Assembly: GCA_030248195.1 (NCBI GenBank)
Contig: JASAND010015839.1
Span: 1 to 64,000, forward strand
DNA length: 64,000 nucleotides
Direction of reading: 5' to 3'
From: Trissonchulus latispiculum
Lineage: Eukaryota; Nematoda; Enoplea; Enoplida; Ironidae
Within the stretch, counting starts at the first letter, position 1, and each line of letters begins with the position of its first letter. The translations under genes and the position numbers were made by a program. Positions 46,201 to 58,000 of the stretch are shown in pieces. The notes under the pieces were generated by a model. It worked only from the letters and a program-made list of their open reading frames with translations. It searched no databases and was not told the origin of the DNA.

Positions 46201-47567
46201 CTCCAGCTCGCGGGATTTCTGCAAAGCTGAAGCGGTCTTAACTTCCAAACAATCGGCCAAGAGGATCTCCTTACGACGCTTCTTCAGCCCACAACAGACT
46301 TTCCGCAAATGGCGGAGTAACTCGGGCATTTTGGAGTCACGGGACTTGTATTGTTGCCTAATCGTTTGGGCCTTTAAGCATGTTTCCGCATGTCGTCCAG
46401 AGAAGTGAGATGGCTAACATTGGACTGTTAATTCAGATCGGACTTTTTCACCCATTTTGAGGACTTGGAGGAGCCAGAACCATCGGACTGAGAACTATCA
46501 GCCTTACTGTGCGAGGCCTTCCGTTTATAAGCCATTGCACGAAAAAGTGCAGCCCCTGCACTTTAGAGCTGAGCGTAGCCCCGCAAGTAGTAAGCATACA
46601 GCGAGAGCTAAGTATATGACCGACTTGTCAGAGCCAAACTATCTAGCGTAAGTGACAGCCTTAGGAGATTAATGACACCAGAATGTATAATTTGCATGTG
46701 CAAATGACATAGCTGCTGCAGCTGCTCCACTTATGTGCTCACATAACAACAATTAATCAGTTGCAATGCAAAGCATGACTCATACTTAATTTCTCCGTTT
46801 GTTTGAATGCAGTAACCAACCAATCGGAAATGTCTAGTACTATGACGTGTTTTGTTTGCTAAAATAGACATTCGTATTTGATTTTTGAATCGTTTCAAGC
46901 TCTATTGGTGAAATTAAATGTCAGTATAAAAGTAGTAAAAGAGTAATTATGAAATTACTTTGAGATATTTTTGAAGGTTTTTGGACAGAATGTAATTTAG
47001 AAGCAAAATAATGCTGTAGTCAATCAGTGTAAACAGAAAGTGTTAGGTGACTCGAAAAAGAAACAGCAATACTGCAAAAGTTAATTAGTGTATTAAAACA
47101 GAAAACGGATATCAAAAATACGGAAAGGATAAACAGACAAACGCAAAAGGAGTATAAATACATAAACAACTTTGAAAACGGACAACCGGGCAACCAGACA
47201 GAAAAGGTGCACGGACCAACGGAAAATAAGTATAAACCGGGCCCAGCAACAACGTTTTTCAAGATAATAGGTAATTGATTGTTTCATTTGAATTTGCACC
47301 AAATCAATATTTTAGTGGATTATGATGATATAATTATTACAGGCAGCCTTAAACATGGCTACAATGAAGCTGTCAGTTGATTTTCGTCCCCACGACGTCT
47401 TAGTTGTGGCCTTTCACCCCGGACACGTCAGAACGGATATGGGCGGTTCGGGAGCCCCAGTTACGACAGAAGAAGCCATCAAAGCAATGATGCTGTCTAT
47501 GGAAAGATTTAACTCAACTCACACTGGTGGTTATTTCCAACGAACTGGAGAAGTCATTCCATATTAA
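40217..47567 (+). CDS. Short-chain dehydrogenase/reductase, copy B, six exons
   Basis: Exons: 40217-40234, 41278-41448, 42556-42622, 43080-43273, 44100-44255, 47343-47567, with splice phases matching copy A. Motifs: TGSNRGQG, DVTNVDDIRR, NVLINNAGVL, IINISSIAG, YSMSK, HPGHVRTDMGGSG; it ends VIPY. The coding exons are open, so this is a potentially active paralogue. The first exon plus start of exon 2 reads MFLSILISCFLLFSEKADA, a clear signal peptide just before GFGKSVLITG. Introns 1, 2 and 5 hold several repeats (a nested GC-rich repeat with palindrome, a MITE, and inverted-repeat elements made of TCCGTTTG units). Intron 5 is about 3.1 kb. Confidence 0.88.
40309..41183. mobile_element. GC-rich-ended repeat, copy 3, split by a palindrome
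   Basis: The left part 40309-40480 (AAGATCAGCACGGATCGG and GGCCCGG motifs) and right part 41005-41183 (ATAACCAGAACGAGTT core, end CGAAATATTCATCTGTA) match the order of copies 1 and 2. It is interrupted by the palindrome 40481-41004. It lies in intron 1 of dehydrogenase copy B. Confidence 0.5.
40481..41004. mobile_element. 524 bp palindromic element with 7 bp target duplication
   Basis: The whole unit is close to a perfect inverted repeat, flanked by ATACAAC at 40474-40480 and 41005-41011. Each end carries its own 38-base hairpin (ATAACTAAGAGTGTGAC and its complement). The inner parts are tandem units of CACAACTGAGTACCAGGTAC plus C/G runs, and the centre is a GTTTACATGTTGAAGCC hairpin. Non-coding. 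Confidence 0.85.
41459..41828. mobile_element. MITE with CAGTTTCATAAA-type ends, copy 1
   Basis: The left end GCCAGTTTCATAAA and right end (inverted) GGCCAATTTCATAAA are the terminal repeats. The inside holds CTCGAGTTCTCGAG-type repeats in both orientations. The flanks CCTGG (left) and CCTGA (right) are a possible diverged 5 bp target duplication. Same end type as the element at 47983. It lies in intron 2 of dehydrogenase copy B. Confidence 0.6.
44679..45416. mobile_element. Inverted-repeat element built of TCCGTTTG units (A)
   Basis: Starts AAAGCCAGGTTCATACTT and ends with the complement of AAAGCCCGGTTCATACTT. Subterminal regions are arrays of GTCCGTTTGTCTGTTTG variants. A further inverted pair (45237-45285 with 45448-45494, TTAAACATTGCTCAAG-type) overlaps its right end, so at least two related units are nested or overlapping. 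No coding capacity. Confidence 0.6.
45494..47242. mobile_element. Related inverted-repeat element (B) carrying a gene remnant
   Basis: The left end (AAGGCCGATGCATAATTATT then TTCCGTTTG units) matches the inverted right end (GGGCCCGGTTTATACTTATT). The CGAGTCACCTGAC motif next to both arms is also in element A, so A and B are one family. The centre, 45985-46535, is GC-richer and holds a broken zinc-knuckle gene. It sits in intron 5 of dehydrogenase copy B. Confidence 0.6.
45985..46535 (-). pseudogene. Degenerate Gag-like protein with a CCHC zinc-knuckle remnant
   Basis: The - strand frame starts MAYKRKASHSKADSSQSDGS (ATG 46535), basic and Ser-rich. It passes a stop and frame change to a Lys/Leu-rich helical part (KKRRKEILLADCLEVKTASA), a further stop, then GFLCGEPGHFVSQC. 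The last is a zinc knuckle whose first Cys has become Gly. This order (basic, coiled, zinc knuckle) is Gag-like. Composition is clearly more GC-rich than the surroundings. The + strand open frame at 45964-46230 is its antisense shadow. No protease or polymerase follows. Confidence 0.45.
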
Positions 47568-47947
47568 AAACTGTGTGTACTTGTATTAAATTATTAAATA
47601 TATATAATTAAAAGAATTTTAGGTTATGCCTGCCAAAAATAAGTTTCTCTTGTAAAGACTTGAATGTTAAACCTCGAGTAAATCTCGGAACATCTTGGAG
47701 CGGAAAAAACATTAATCTAGGACAGTTAGACTTAATCCTTTACGATTTAGCCAGCACCCATATTTTGTGGATCTGTAGTTTAGAGCAAACCCATTCTAGC
47801 AAATCTTACTCTATGGTTCAGTACAAGGAAACTTCGCTTAATTACGAGTACATTAAACTTAGTTAAATTATACTAGGCTATATGCCTATTCAAAAACGTG
47901 TCAGTACTGTTTGGGCATGAATTCTAACTTCAGCTTGGTTTGGTTGG

Positions 47948-48636
47948 ACCTGGGTGGCTTAATCGGTAAAGCGTTGGCCTGGGCACAGTTTCATAAAAAT
48001 TCTGCTCGGTAGTACTCACAAGCCTAGTTCAAGTTACAAGTGCAAGTGTTTCATATAAATTTTCATGAACTCGACAAAATCTAGCTACGACTCTGCTGCC
48101 ACTGCTAGCACTAGCAATGTTAGTAAGCATGCTAGGCTAAGTTTTTTTGAAAACGATGATAATTCTTTAAAAACTTTTATCTTTTCTTTCTCTAAAGGAA
48201 ACCATTTAAAATTTGAGGACACCACTAAGAACACACATTCATGCCACTTTTGCAAAAATTACAAACAAAAATTTTAAAATAGCAAAAGTTATAGCAGATT
48301 TTCTGAAAGTTGTCTAGTCAAAATTCACTAGAGAACTAGGCAGCTGCTAGTAGCTGACTAGCCTGCAATAGCTGAAGTGTTATGAGACAGGGGCTAGCAG
48401 GCAGCGTTTATATCTACTCGGACTTGACTATCTACTAGACACGCAGCTCCACTGCGAGTACAAACTCGACTGCAAAACTTTTATGAAACACTTTTGCTAC
48501 TCAACTTGACAACTAGCCGAGTCTAGTTGTCGAATCGAGTAGGAAAGAAGTTGAAACTGTGAAGTTGAAAAAGTTGAAAGCATGAAACTGCCCCCTGGTT
48601 AGCCAAAGGTTGTGGCTTCGATCCCCACCTCAGGTC
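47948..48636 (+). pseudogene. tRNA-Thr(GGU)-like gene interrupted in its anticodon loop
   Basis: Halves 47948-47982 and 48594-48636 together form a full cloverleaf, sharing one copy of CCTGG. The acceptor ACCTGGG pairs with CTCAGGT (one G-U). The D stem GCTT/AAGC is perfect and the A-box TGGCTTAATCGG is canonical. The anticodon stem TTGGC/GCCAA is perfect with loop CTGGTTA (anticodon GGT). The variable loop is five bases. The T stem GTGGC/CCCAC has one C-C mismatch. A 611 bp MITE splits the anticodon loop. It may be a former tRNA gene or a tRNA-like repeat, since animal tRNA-Thr usually has AGT. Confidence 0.65.
47983..48593. mobile_element. MITE with CAGTTTCAT ends, copy 2, 5 bp duplication CCTGG
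   Basis: GCACAGTTTCAT at the left and the complement of GGGCAGTTTCAT at the right, flanked by CCTGG at 47978-47982 and 48594-48598. Non-coding; the inside has CTAGT-rich inverted motifs. Related by its ends to 41459-41828. Confidence 0.75.
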
Positions 48637-48639
48637 CGA

Positions 48640-49050
48640 TGGCAAGTATTTCTTATAGTTATTCTTATGGTTAGTCGACTAAATTATGGTGTGCGTATGT
48701 TAGGAACAGAAAAAGAGGACAAGTAGTACATTTTTAAGCATAGTTCTATAAGAAGCGCAAATGTGGCTAGCTGGTGAAAGTTTATATTTCTCAAGTTAAA
48801 GAGTTTCCAAGCTACAGAGTTTCCAAAGTTAGCTAATGCCTACAAAGTTTGAAAATATCAAAAAGGTGTGTACACTTTTTATTCTTCAAAGACTTTGGAC
48901 AAATGATTTTAGAGACAAATTATCCAACTTTTTTAGAAACCTATTCCCTTGAGGTACAATATTGCTTACCCTTAACTTAGAAACATACGTAATCAAACAT
49001 CATACTGTATGTGACGTAAACTTTAGAGTTATGTCTATTGTGATTAGTTT
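48640..49050. other. Gap between tRNA-like gene and TRPV 3' end
   Basis: AT-rich; probably includes the 3' UTR of the - strand TRPV gene. Nothing else recognised. Confidence 0.4.
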
Positions 49051-52000
49051 TCATTCCTTATCGTCTTCTTCTTTGGGAGCAACACCATGCCGTCCTTGAA
49101 ATAATCGATGAGTCGGCTTTCTTTTAAGAACAGAGTGTTTTGTGTCAGGTGGGCTGATCTGATCCTCAAAAGCTGGTGGCGCTGGAGGAGGCAATTCTTC
49201 ATCATCGATTCCTTCTGGTATGCTTGGGTAGCTGGCGTTTTGCTTAACTTCGTCCGCCGTTGTGTTAGTTTCAGGACTGCCAGGATTGGATTCGAACTGG
49301 TCAGTTGAAGAATGGTTCGAACCTGCTGAATCTGATTTCGGTATCTAAACAGGACGGAAACAGCCTGTGTGTATGTTCACATAAAGTGAAACTGACAAAT
49401 GCATTTTGACAATTATACAGTTTTTAAAACACAGCTTAGCTGAGTACGCTGAGCTGACTGATGCATTGATATGACAAAATTGATGCTAAGCGAACTATTG
49501 ATGCCTTTCAGGAAAAATAAATTTGACAAACTCTAACTCAAACTAAAGTTCCTGGAAAGAAACATTAAAGATAACGTCTAGAGAAATATTGTAGATGTGG
49601 AAACGCGCCAATAGCACCGGTTGGACCCACCTGTACCAAAATTGAACTGGTACCCAAAACAACGTTTTAATTATGTGAATTTCCCCCACACTGTTGTAGC
49701 CGTCTAGAGTACTAATATTTATGAATGGTATTTGTATTTAATTACACCAAACCATATTTCAACACGCGCTTGTTATCGGCATTTTCGTCATAATATGGTA
49801 CAGAGCGTGGATGATCCATTTTATTATTTATAGTAGTTAAGCAGTATTCTCGAAATGTACTCATACACTAAATAATTTCATTAAATTCATTGCTGCTGCA
49901 GTGTTCATGTGGATATGCAGAATAGATTTCTGCTTGCATTTTACTTGCTAAAGATACATAATAACAAGGCGGGAACCGCTGATTTATTTTAAGGAGTTTG
50001 AGAATATTGAGTGTGTAGGCGTAAACATGGTAAACCTGCGATTAAATGTATGCAAATGTACGAAACCTACTCCCTTTTTTGGAGGCAGATTTGGTCTTTC
50101 AACAGGAACTGAGTACTGATGCACAACCACGACCGGAGATCTTGCTCTTGATGTGTGATCCGAAGCTGAGCTATCGCTTGATCTTACAACATCGGGCACG
50201 TTCAAGATCATTTGATCTCGGTGAGCAACGTTTTGAGCGAATGTAGCGGCGGCTAATGAGGCAATTGCACCTGTTCGAAAAGTTTTGGGTCCCAGTCCGG
50301 CACCAGACAACCTGTGGTGCAGTACTGCTTGTTCAGCCAAATTCTTGAATTGCCCCGACAGTAAGCTGTTCACCGTTGTGTGCAATCGCTCACGAGCAGC
50401 AAATGCACCTTCTTCCAGAATGTTTTTGATTACACGATGGCCTAGTCTCTGAAGTAAAAAATAAAATAAATATAATGCGAATTAAATGTGATGCTGATGA
50501 TTAGAGTTCATCATGTTCTGTTCTTTGTTTTTTCAGCATGTTTAGAAAGATTCGGAAGGCAGAACTGCAAAAAATAGCCATAGCGGCTTACCTTCCAATT
50601 TGCTGCGGCGTTGTGTCTTTGCTGGGCTCGAGTTTTCTCAGATTGCTTTATGACTACTAATCCACGGACTTCCATTTGGTCTGTAGTTGCTTCCGAAAGT
50701 TTCATTGAATACTCTAATTGAAATTTTGCCAATTTTTCTTTGTTGATTGATCTTTCCAGAATGATTATAATCATGGCCCACTAAAATACAAGTTGTAACA
50801 CTTAGCATTTCCTAAGTGTGCATCAAGCGTTTGTATGCAGTTGAGAATGGGAGTAGGAAAGCAGAAACCAACGCGCCGACACTTTTGAAGTTAACTTAAA
50901 TTAGCTTATCCTACACTTGTTTATTCGAATACTTCGTGTTTCGAAAGTTGGGATCCTTAGGATCCTTAATCGAACGATAGATCTACTCAATCAGTCGTTC
51001 GTGCCGGCACCAGCAGGAGCCGCAGATAGCAATTCAGGGGAAACCTTGAATCCCCCCCCGGCAATTTACCGAGCACGTGCAAGGGGCGGCTGCCTGCTTA
51101 GTGAGCGCTGCCACGAAGCCTTCATTGCGGTTGAAGTAATGAACGCCTCGACAGCCTTGGAGAACACCTCGGATAATTGCGACTGCAATTATTCAGTGTC
51201 AGCTCCCCACACCCCTACAAACTTTGAAAATAAGCTGACACTACCCCTAACCGGAATACCAACTGAGGTGAGGTGGCCGAAAAAATACTTCGTGTTTATC
51301 CTGAGCCTTTTGTTTTATGTAAAGTGTTGACCACAGTAGTAGTATAAGCTCCTTTTTTTGACCCCCTTTGGAGTTGGAGCAACTTTCCTGATCTTCTTCT
51401 GCCAGTATTCGTGTCCTTCCTTGGCGTGCCCCTAATCCTACTGCCTGTTCCGTCCTCGGTCATAAAATGTAACTAGCATCCACATCCTAGCCCCCTACCC
51501 GCCACCGCTTAACGCAACACCCTGCTACCTTCCTGTTTACACTTCTACTGACCACAACCAGTACAGCTTCCAGTAACCACATCTTGTACTTTACACCCCC
51601 ACTATCACAAATCCCTGTGTTCCGTCCCTCTGCGTTCTTCCCCCGGGGCTTGGGACCCGGCGTCGGCCCATTACCTAGTCTACCTACGTACCTGCCTACA
51701 CTACTAGTCCGGCCCATCACCATCTAATGTTTTTGGTATTTTTTAGTTTTATAATTTTTATGTGTTTGTTGTATTAGTGCATAGTATACCCAGTCAGTGT
51801 ATACACAAAGAAGCAAATACTGGCAACATCAACTACAACCCATTTTGTGGTAGGTCTCAGCCGTCGGGCCCACTCCAGAACATCCATCCTGTCAAACTCG
51901 TTCTTCCAAATTTTCGCTGTTCCCGATGAATTTAGATTTTTCCAGATAATGGTCGTTGTTTGAAGGGTAAAAGAAAGCTAGCTCGTGGTCCAAAACATTT

Positions 52001-55000
52001 TGCAGAATAAAGCCAAACGAGAAGTTAATTTTGATGGAGTGGAATTGAGCATTGAAAACTGAGTAGAGGAGTTTCTTAAGGTTAGATTCCCTCCTGTCGT
52101 CCAAACGGAAGTTGTAGGTTGAATAGATTCCCGGACCGAGATTGTATTTAGTTCTGATTTTATAAAGGTTCCTAATCGGTTCAGGCAGTTGTTCCAGGTA
52201 GTCTTCTGGGGGCTCTGGCGGATCTTCTTTAGGGAGCAGTAACCGGAGGCATTTTCTTTGCATAAGTGCTTTATCGAAACTAGCATGTACTGCCATGTGA
52301 CCATCTAATCCCTTTTGTTTTAAATTTACTTGTGCAACGTTGGCATGGATACTCAGGTTCTTGCTTGCATGTACGGGTTTTCTTAGTGTCTTCTCGACTG
52401 TAACTCTTCCCACATTTATCACAAGTGGACTTCTCTCCCTCATGTTTTTCTTTGATATGCCTGTTCAGGTTGTACTTTCGCGTAAAGAGTTTCCCACAAA
52501 ATTCACATACGAAGCACATTGCCTAGATTGAAATCGCGGCGTAGACTTGTAAAATTTGTAAGAATTCGAAAATGTATTGAATGAATATATATGAAGCGCT
52601 ATATCAACTTTCCGTATTTACCAACCTGCTTTCTCCACGCCTTTTCTGCTTGAGAAATGACCGTTGTGTATGTATTTCCCATCATCGCAATCAACATATT
52701 AATTAACATAATTGGCATGATGATCATGTACATCAAAAAGAATATTTTGGTTAGTCTGTTGTAAGGCGAACAGTAGAATTCTTCATACTGCAACAAAAAT
52801 ATGTTATCATGTGCTTCCCCTGGCCTTTTCTGTGAGAAGAAAATTGTTTTCCTCACGCATTGGAGAATACTAATTCGGATAGCAAATGCAGCAAAACCTT
52901 TCAATCTTGGTTGTCGCTGTGAGGGAACAACAAATTACAATTAATAGATAGCAGACTGATAGACAGCTAGATAGATAGAGTGCAATTCTAGATACATAAT
53001 CGAAAAGACATCTTTTTGAGCTTCTTCGTTGTCACACACTCTAAACTTTTACGTTAAGGCCGTTTCACACGATCAAAGTTTGGTCAAAGTTTTCTTTGTC
53101 AAAAAACTTTGAGTCAAAGTTTAGGCGTCAAAGTCTTGCTTTCACACGTTCAAACATTTGGCGCCAAACTTTGACGGACGGTTACTTCAAAATTACATTG
53201 TTTTGCTTGCACTGTTACTGCATTGTTTAAAACATGAATTCATTAGCTCTTCCAAATAAAATTGTGTTTTTCTGACACAATTTTAAATCTAATTTCGAAT
53301 TGATTATTCTGTTCAGACTGTTCGAATAATTTTCTAAGCTAACGAGTAACCATGTCTGGAAAAGTAGTACACCTAATTCGGTTCATTTTCACATACATGC
53401 TACCTGATTTGTATTTTTAACGAGATTGTAAAATTCAAGCCGGATCTGTTTCGGTTGTTGACTTTCTTTATAAAATTTTTCATGATGGACACCCCTCTTA
53501 ACAAACTTTGTGAAGCGAATTTTGCAGCTCGTCGACGTCTTGTTTGTGGAATTTTGGGTGATGGACAAGAAGCAGTCCACTTATACTACAATAAAAACAC
53601 AGTAAAGCAAACATTACACTGAAATTCTTCTGGGTTATTCCTGCATTCTGATTGGCTATTTGATCAAATTTCTTTGATGGAGTCGCTCTTCAAACAAGCG
53701 AACTTTGATGGTTTCATCAAAGTTTGATGCCCACTTTGACGGGGTTTCACACCATCAAATTTCCATCAAAGTCCTGGTTCGTCAAAGTTTGACAAAGAAA
53801 ACTTTGATCAAACTTTGATCGTGTGAAACGGCCTTTAAAGTCACCGCAAAGGAATCAGGATCTACAAACGTGTCAAATCTAGCAATTCGGTTGGCAATTC
53901 CTACAGTTCCTACAGTACACGTTCTTTAGAGGGTGATTGCTGTTACGGTTCTACTATAAAGTGCTGGTCTTTGACATGTGCGGACTAAAGTTTTTCAATT
54001 TTTTACGATCTACAATCCCGCACGTTTGTGCATTCGCACGAGAGTTCGGATGTATGCTGAGCGGCAACCTTAAAAGCTTTGCAAATTTTGGTGAAACTGC
54101 AAATCCCAACAGGCAAATATACAGCCTTTCGAAAATTTCTATTAGGCATTTAGCTAATATATCATGTCACCATAACCTAGTAACCACCGCCGCCTAACAA
54201 ACAGCAGAGTCCTCCGGACCCGATATATTTGATCACAGTTATGCTCGATAGTTAGTAGCCAAGATTGTGTGGCGACCAGAAAGTTACAGAAAGAAACTCT
54301 GTAGCTTGATGCTACAACACAGCTACTGATTATACTCAGATCAACGGACACCGATGCAATCTCTGAGACGCTTTTATATTTATAATTAGTTTACGTTTTC
54401 TACCTACATCCGCTACAATTGAACTGGCTACTTTAAGCGGTCTGATCGACTCATACGAGTAAATCCGTTGAAGGTCTGAAGGAAATGCAATGAAAAACGC
54501 AATGCATCTACGGAAAACTTACGTCATAACCACCCATGGAAGCTTTAACCAAGGACATAAAAGTCTCAAACATAGTGTAATAGGCCCAAATGTCTTCTGC
54601 AGGCGGAGCAGGCGAGACGTCACACATGTTGCTTTCCTGGAATTTTGACATGTCTTTTCCAACGAAATAGAAAACTAGAATTAAAGAAATAAAGCATGAA
54701 TCAAAAATTGTAATGTATTTTTGAAATTTTAAAATTTGGTACCAATTCACATTTAATACTTCAAGAATTCATTAAAAGTCTTTAAGCCCTAATATACAAT
54801 TCTGTTCCTACAGACCATGGCTCGGAAACATGGAAATAATATGCTATAAAGCTGCACGGAAGCATTTCCCCATTCTCGATATTTCACTGGCGCACACAAA
54901 AAAGTGACACGTTTTTAATTTCCTATGTTTAACACATGAGTTCTTAACTTTGAGAATAGCCGTTAGACTTACAACTTCAGTTACGACTCGTCAAAATACT

Positions 55001-58000
55001 GTTTGAATAGGTTTGTAAAAATCAGCTACGTCCCACCGATGTTTAGTTTAATTTAGTGTTTGGGAACCTTATTTAGAACCTTATTTATGAAAAGTGAAAT
55101 TTAGGTTGTTTTAACAAAAAATTCTTGAGTTTTTCTTGGTATTTGTGACAAAATCGAGCACAACTCCGACTCCTTTGTACGATATCCTGGCAATCAGGAA
55201 GGTTGCATCGAGGAAATGCGGCTGCACTAACATTCTGTCCTTAATGTAGTCCCATTTGGATGACAGACTGAAGTAATTACTTTGGGAAAATGTAAGTAAA
55301 AATATCAGCGATATTATGGCAAATCGCATCATGTCTCCAGCAATCATACGGTATATCATTTGCACGAACGGTCCTGTCAGCAGCATGCCCCTAAAGTAGA
55401 ATCGCAATAATTTTTCAGTATGTCCAAGTTTTTGTCCAATTTCAGTATGTTCAAGTGTGATTGTATTGAAAGAATGATGTTTAAGTTTCAATTGCACACT
55501 ATACTTTGTCTGTCACTATGAGATGTTTAAGTTTAATCTGATATCCTTCCAATGGGAAAACGAGTTCACATACTTGAATTGGCATGGTTGCTCAATCTTA
55601 ATTTTGCACCATTATAAGATTGCGCCATCTTAACTCCCACCTTCTCAAATCGCAACCGCAATTGCGTTATTTCGACGATGCACCATCGCAATTCTTTTTT
55701 GCCAGTTAAGTTATTTCAATTATTTCGTTCATCGTCTAAATTTATTTATTCGTACCGTTGTGTACCTTTACAATGTAGTTCTAAGGCATTAACAGGAACT
55801 CTGCCAAAGAATTCTTTGCTGAACTTATTACAAATCATAATGATTCCTTAATTTCAAATTTACGCCAAGGCATGGTAGGTTGGTAGATTAGCAGAGACAG
55901 GTTGCAACGTAACAAACACAAACATACAAACAGTTGTCACACTAAGCACGTGTAGTCGTACCTTGCGAAGAAGAGCATGTAAATCCAGGAAGAAGGGACA
56001 GCAAATACTAGCAAAAAGTTTTCAAAACCCAAAAAAAGTTGATCACTTGTTTCGATGAACGCAACACGGCAAGGAATACAAAGTAGTGTGCATAGTGTTG
56101 CTACAGAATACATAGTCTTGGCGGGGGCATTGGACTGAAAACAAAGTATATATGAGTACTTTGAGAACAGCTAAATCAAAGCAAAACCGCAATATCGACA
56201 TAAACTTTATAAAACTTCAGTATATATGTGTAATAAGGAATATCAGCTGCTATAGTAATATGACTCACCATGTTTCTCAGAAATCCAACAACTCCTTCGC
56301 TTCTCACTTCTCCAAACAGAGCAAAGAGGACAAAATAGAGGCAGTGTAAGCAGGTTAGTATTTCTAATGTCCACCTTGTAAAATAGGCTACATCAGTGTC
56401 AACATTTTCAGCAACCTGAAAGCTTCAAGGTCGTTTACTAAAGTATGACAAGCCATACATTCAAACAATAAATGAACAAGCCCCCTGGCACGGTTTCAAA
56501 ACTACTGTTTCGAATATTTCAAATCTTTGAAACCGTTTCAACGTTTCAAACCTTCATTCAATCTAGTTAACTACGACAAAACTATGAGCATTGCTTCTGT
56601 TATATTGTTGGAAGCTCGAGCACTTCAGGTGTTATATATTAGATGGTCCTCCTTTTGAGTATTATTACATCGCATTAGCCCTTTGCTACTCATAACATGG
56701 AAAAATACCTGTAACTTAAATTAAAACAACAAAGCATAGCCTACATCACAATTGTTGTGTCTTGCTTTATAATCTAACTTGAATCCAGACGGACACAAAG
56801 GTCGTAAATAGACAGCCAGCATCAAGCAGAAAAGGTGCAACAGGGTCAGTATTAGACGTTCAAATAGTTTTCTCTGCAAATATAAAAATTAACGGTGATG
56901 CTACAGTATACCTGTGTCTAAAATTGGTAAAACTTAACCAATTGACCTTAACTTAACCTTTGATCTCAAATTTGGTATGGGTGCATTTTAACACATTACT
57001 GGCGGATCCATGATAAAAATTTAAAATCTTTAAAAATTTAAATTTTTAAGTTTTTTAAGGGGGTGACCATTTAAGGAAAATTCACGAATTGTATGAATGA
57101 ATGAATGTAACGAATTAATTTTGCTCAATCTGGATCCGCAAATAAAATGCTATTTACTTTTCCAAACACTTTCCATTTGTCATTAACCAGCCGCTGAATC
57201 ACATCACTGTCCACCATTTCCAGATGTTCGGAGGTGGTCCCGTTGAGCATGGTCATCAGTGCAGAATCCCAGTCTATAGTTAAGATCAGCAATAGTGGAA
57301 TCATACAAGTTTAGGATAAGATGACAGAATACGTATTATCAAGTATGTTGGAATAATGAAGCTAAATTTTGAGTGACATTAATAAATTCCCTTTATGGTT
57401 AGACTTGTTTATGTTTGATGTATGGTGAATATCGCAGTATTTAGAGCTTCCACCTGATCTCTATCACCATAAATTGGGCTAAATTCAACTTTAAGCTTGT
57501 TTGACGGTTGCCCAATGAGTTAATTAAAATGTGGTCAAATCGCTAGCTCAGTCCCGGATTATGGAAAGACACATCTTTGATTCCTTCTCTCTCTCCTATT
57601 TATTTATTTTTCATATTAATTAGAAAGTTAGTAACTGGCAACAGCTTAGCTTACAACTAAAAACTCTTTATATGCGTTATTTGATTTTCATACTTGTCGA
57701 ACCATCAGATCTAATGGTGTCCAAGGCCGTCAATGGATAAGCGGAACAAGCTACGTCACTGAAGTTCCATATTGTCTAAAATTGACATTGGTCTGAATGA
57801 GCAAATTGTTGAGCGGTGCACTGCAAATCGGTGACTTGCGTAAAGTAGGTTTAATGTTTTCACTAGCACAATCGTACATTAGCACAGCAACAATTCAAGA
57901 ACGAACCCATAGTCACAACCAGAAGCACATTAGCACTAGAACTACGCCTGCACTACGGCACAAGAGTATACAATACAACTTAGAATTAAGCTTTGCATCA

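Noticed and set aside
45964..46230. 88-codon + strand frame with good composition
   Set aside because: It is antisense to the zinc-knuckle gene remnant, which explains the composition better.
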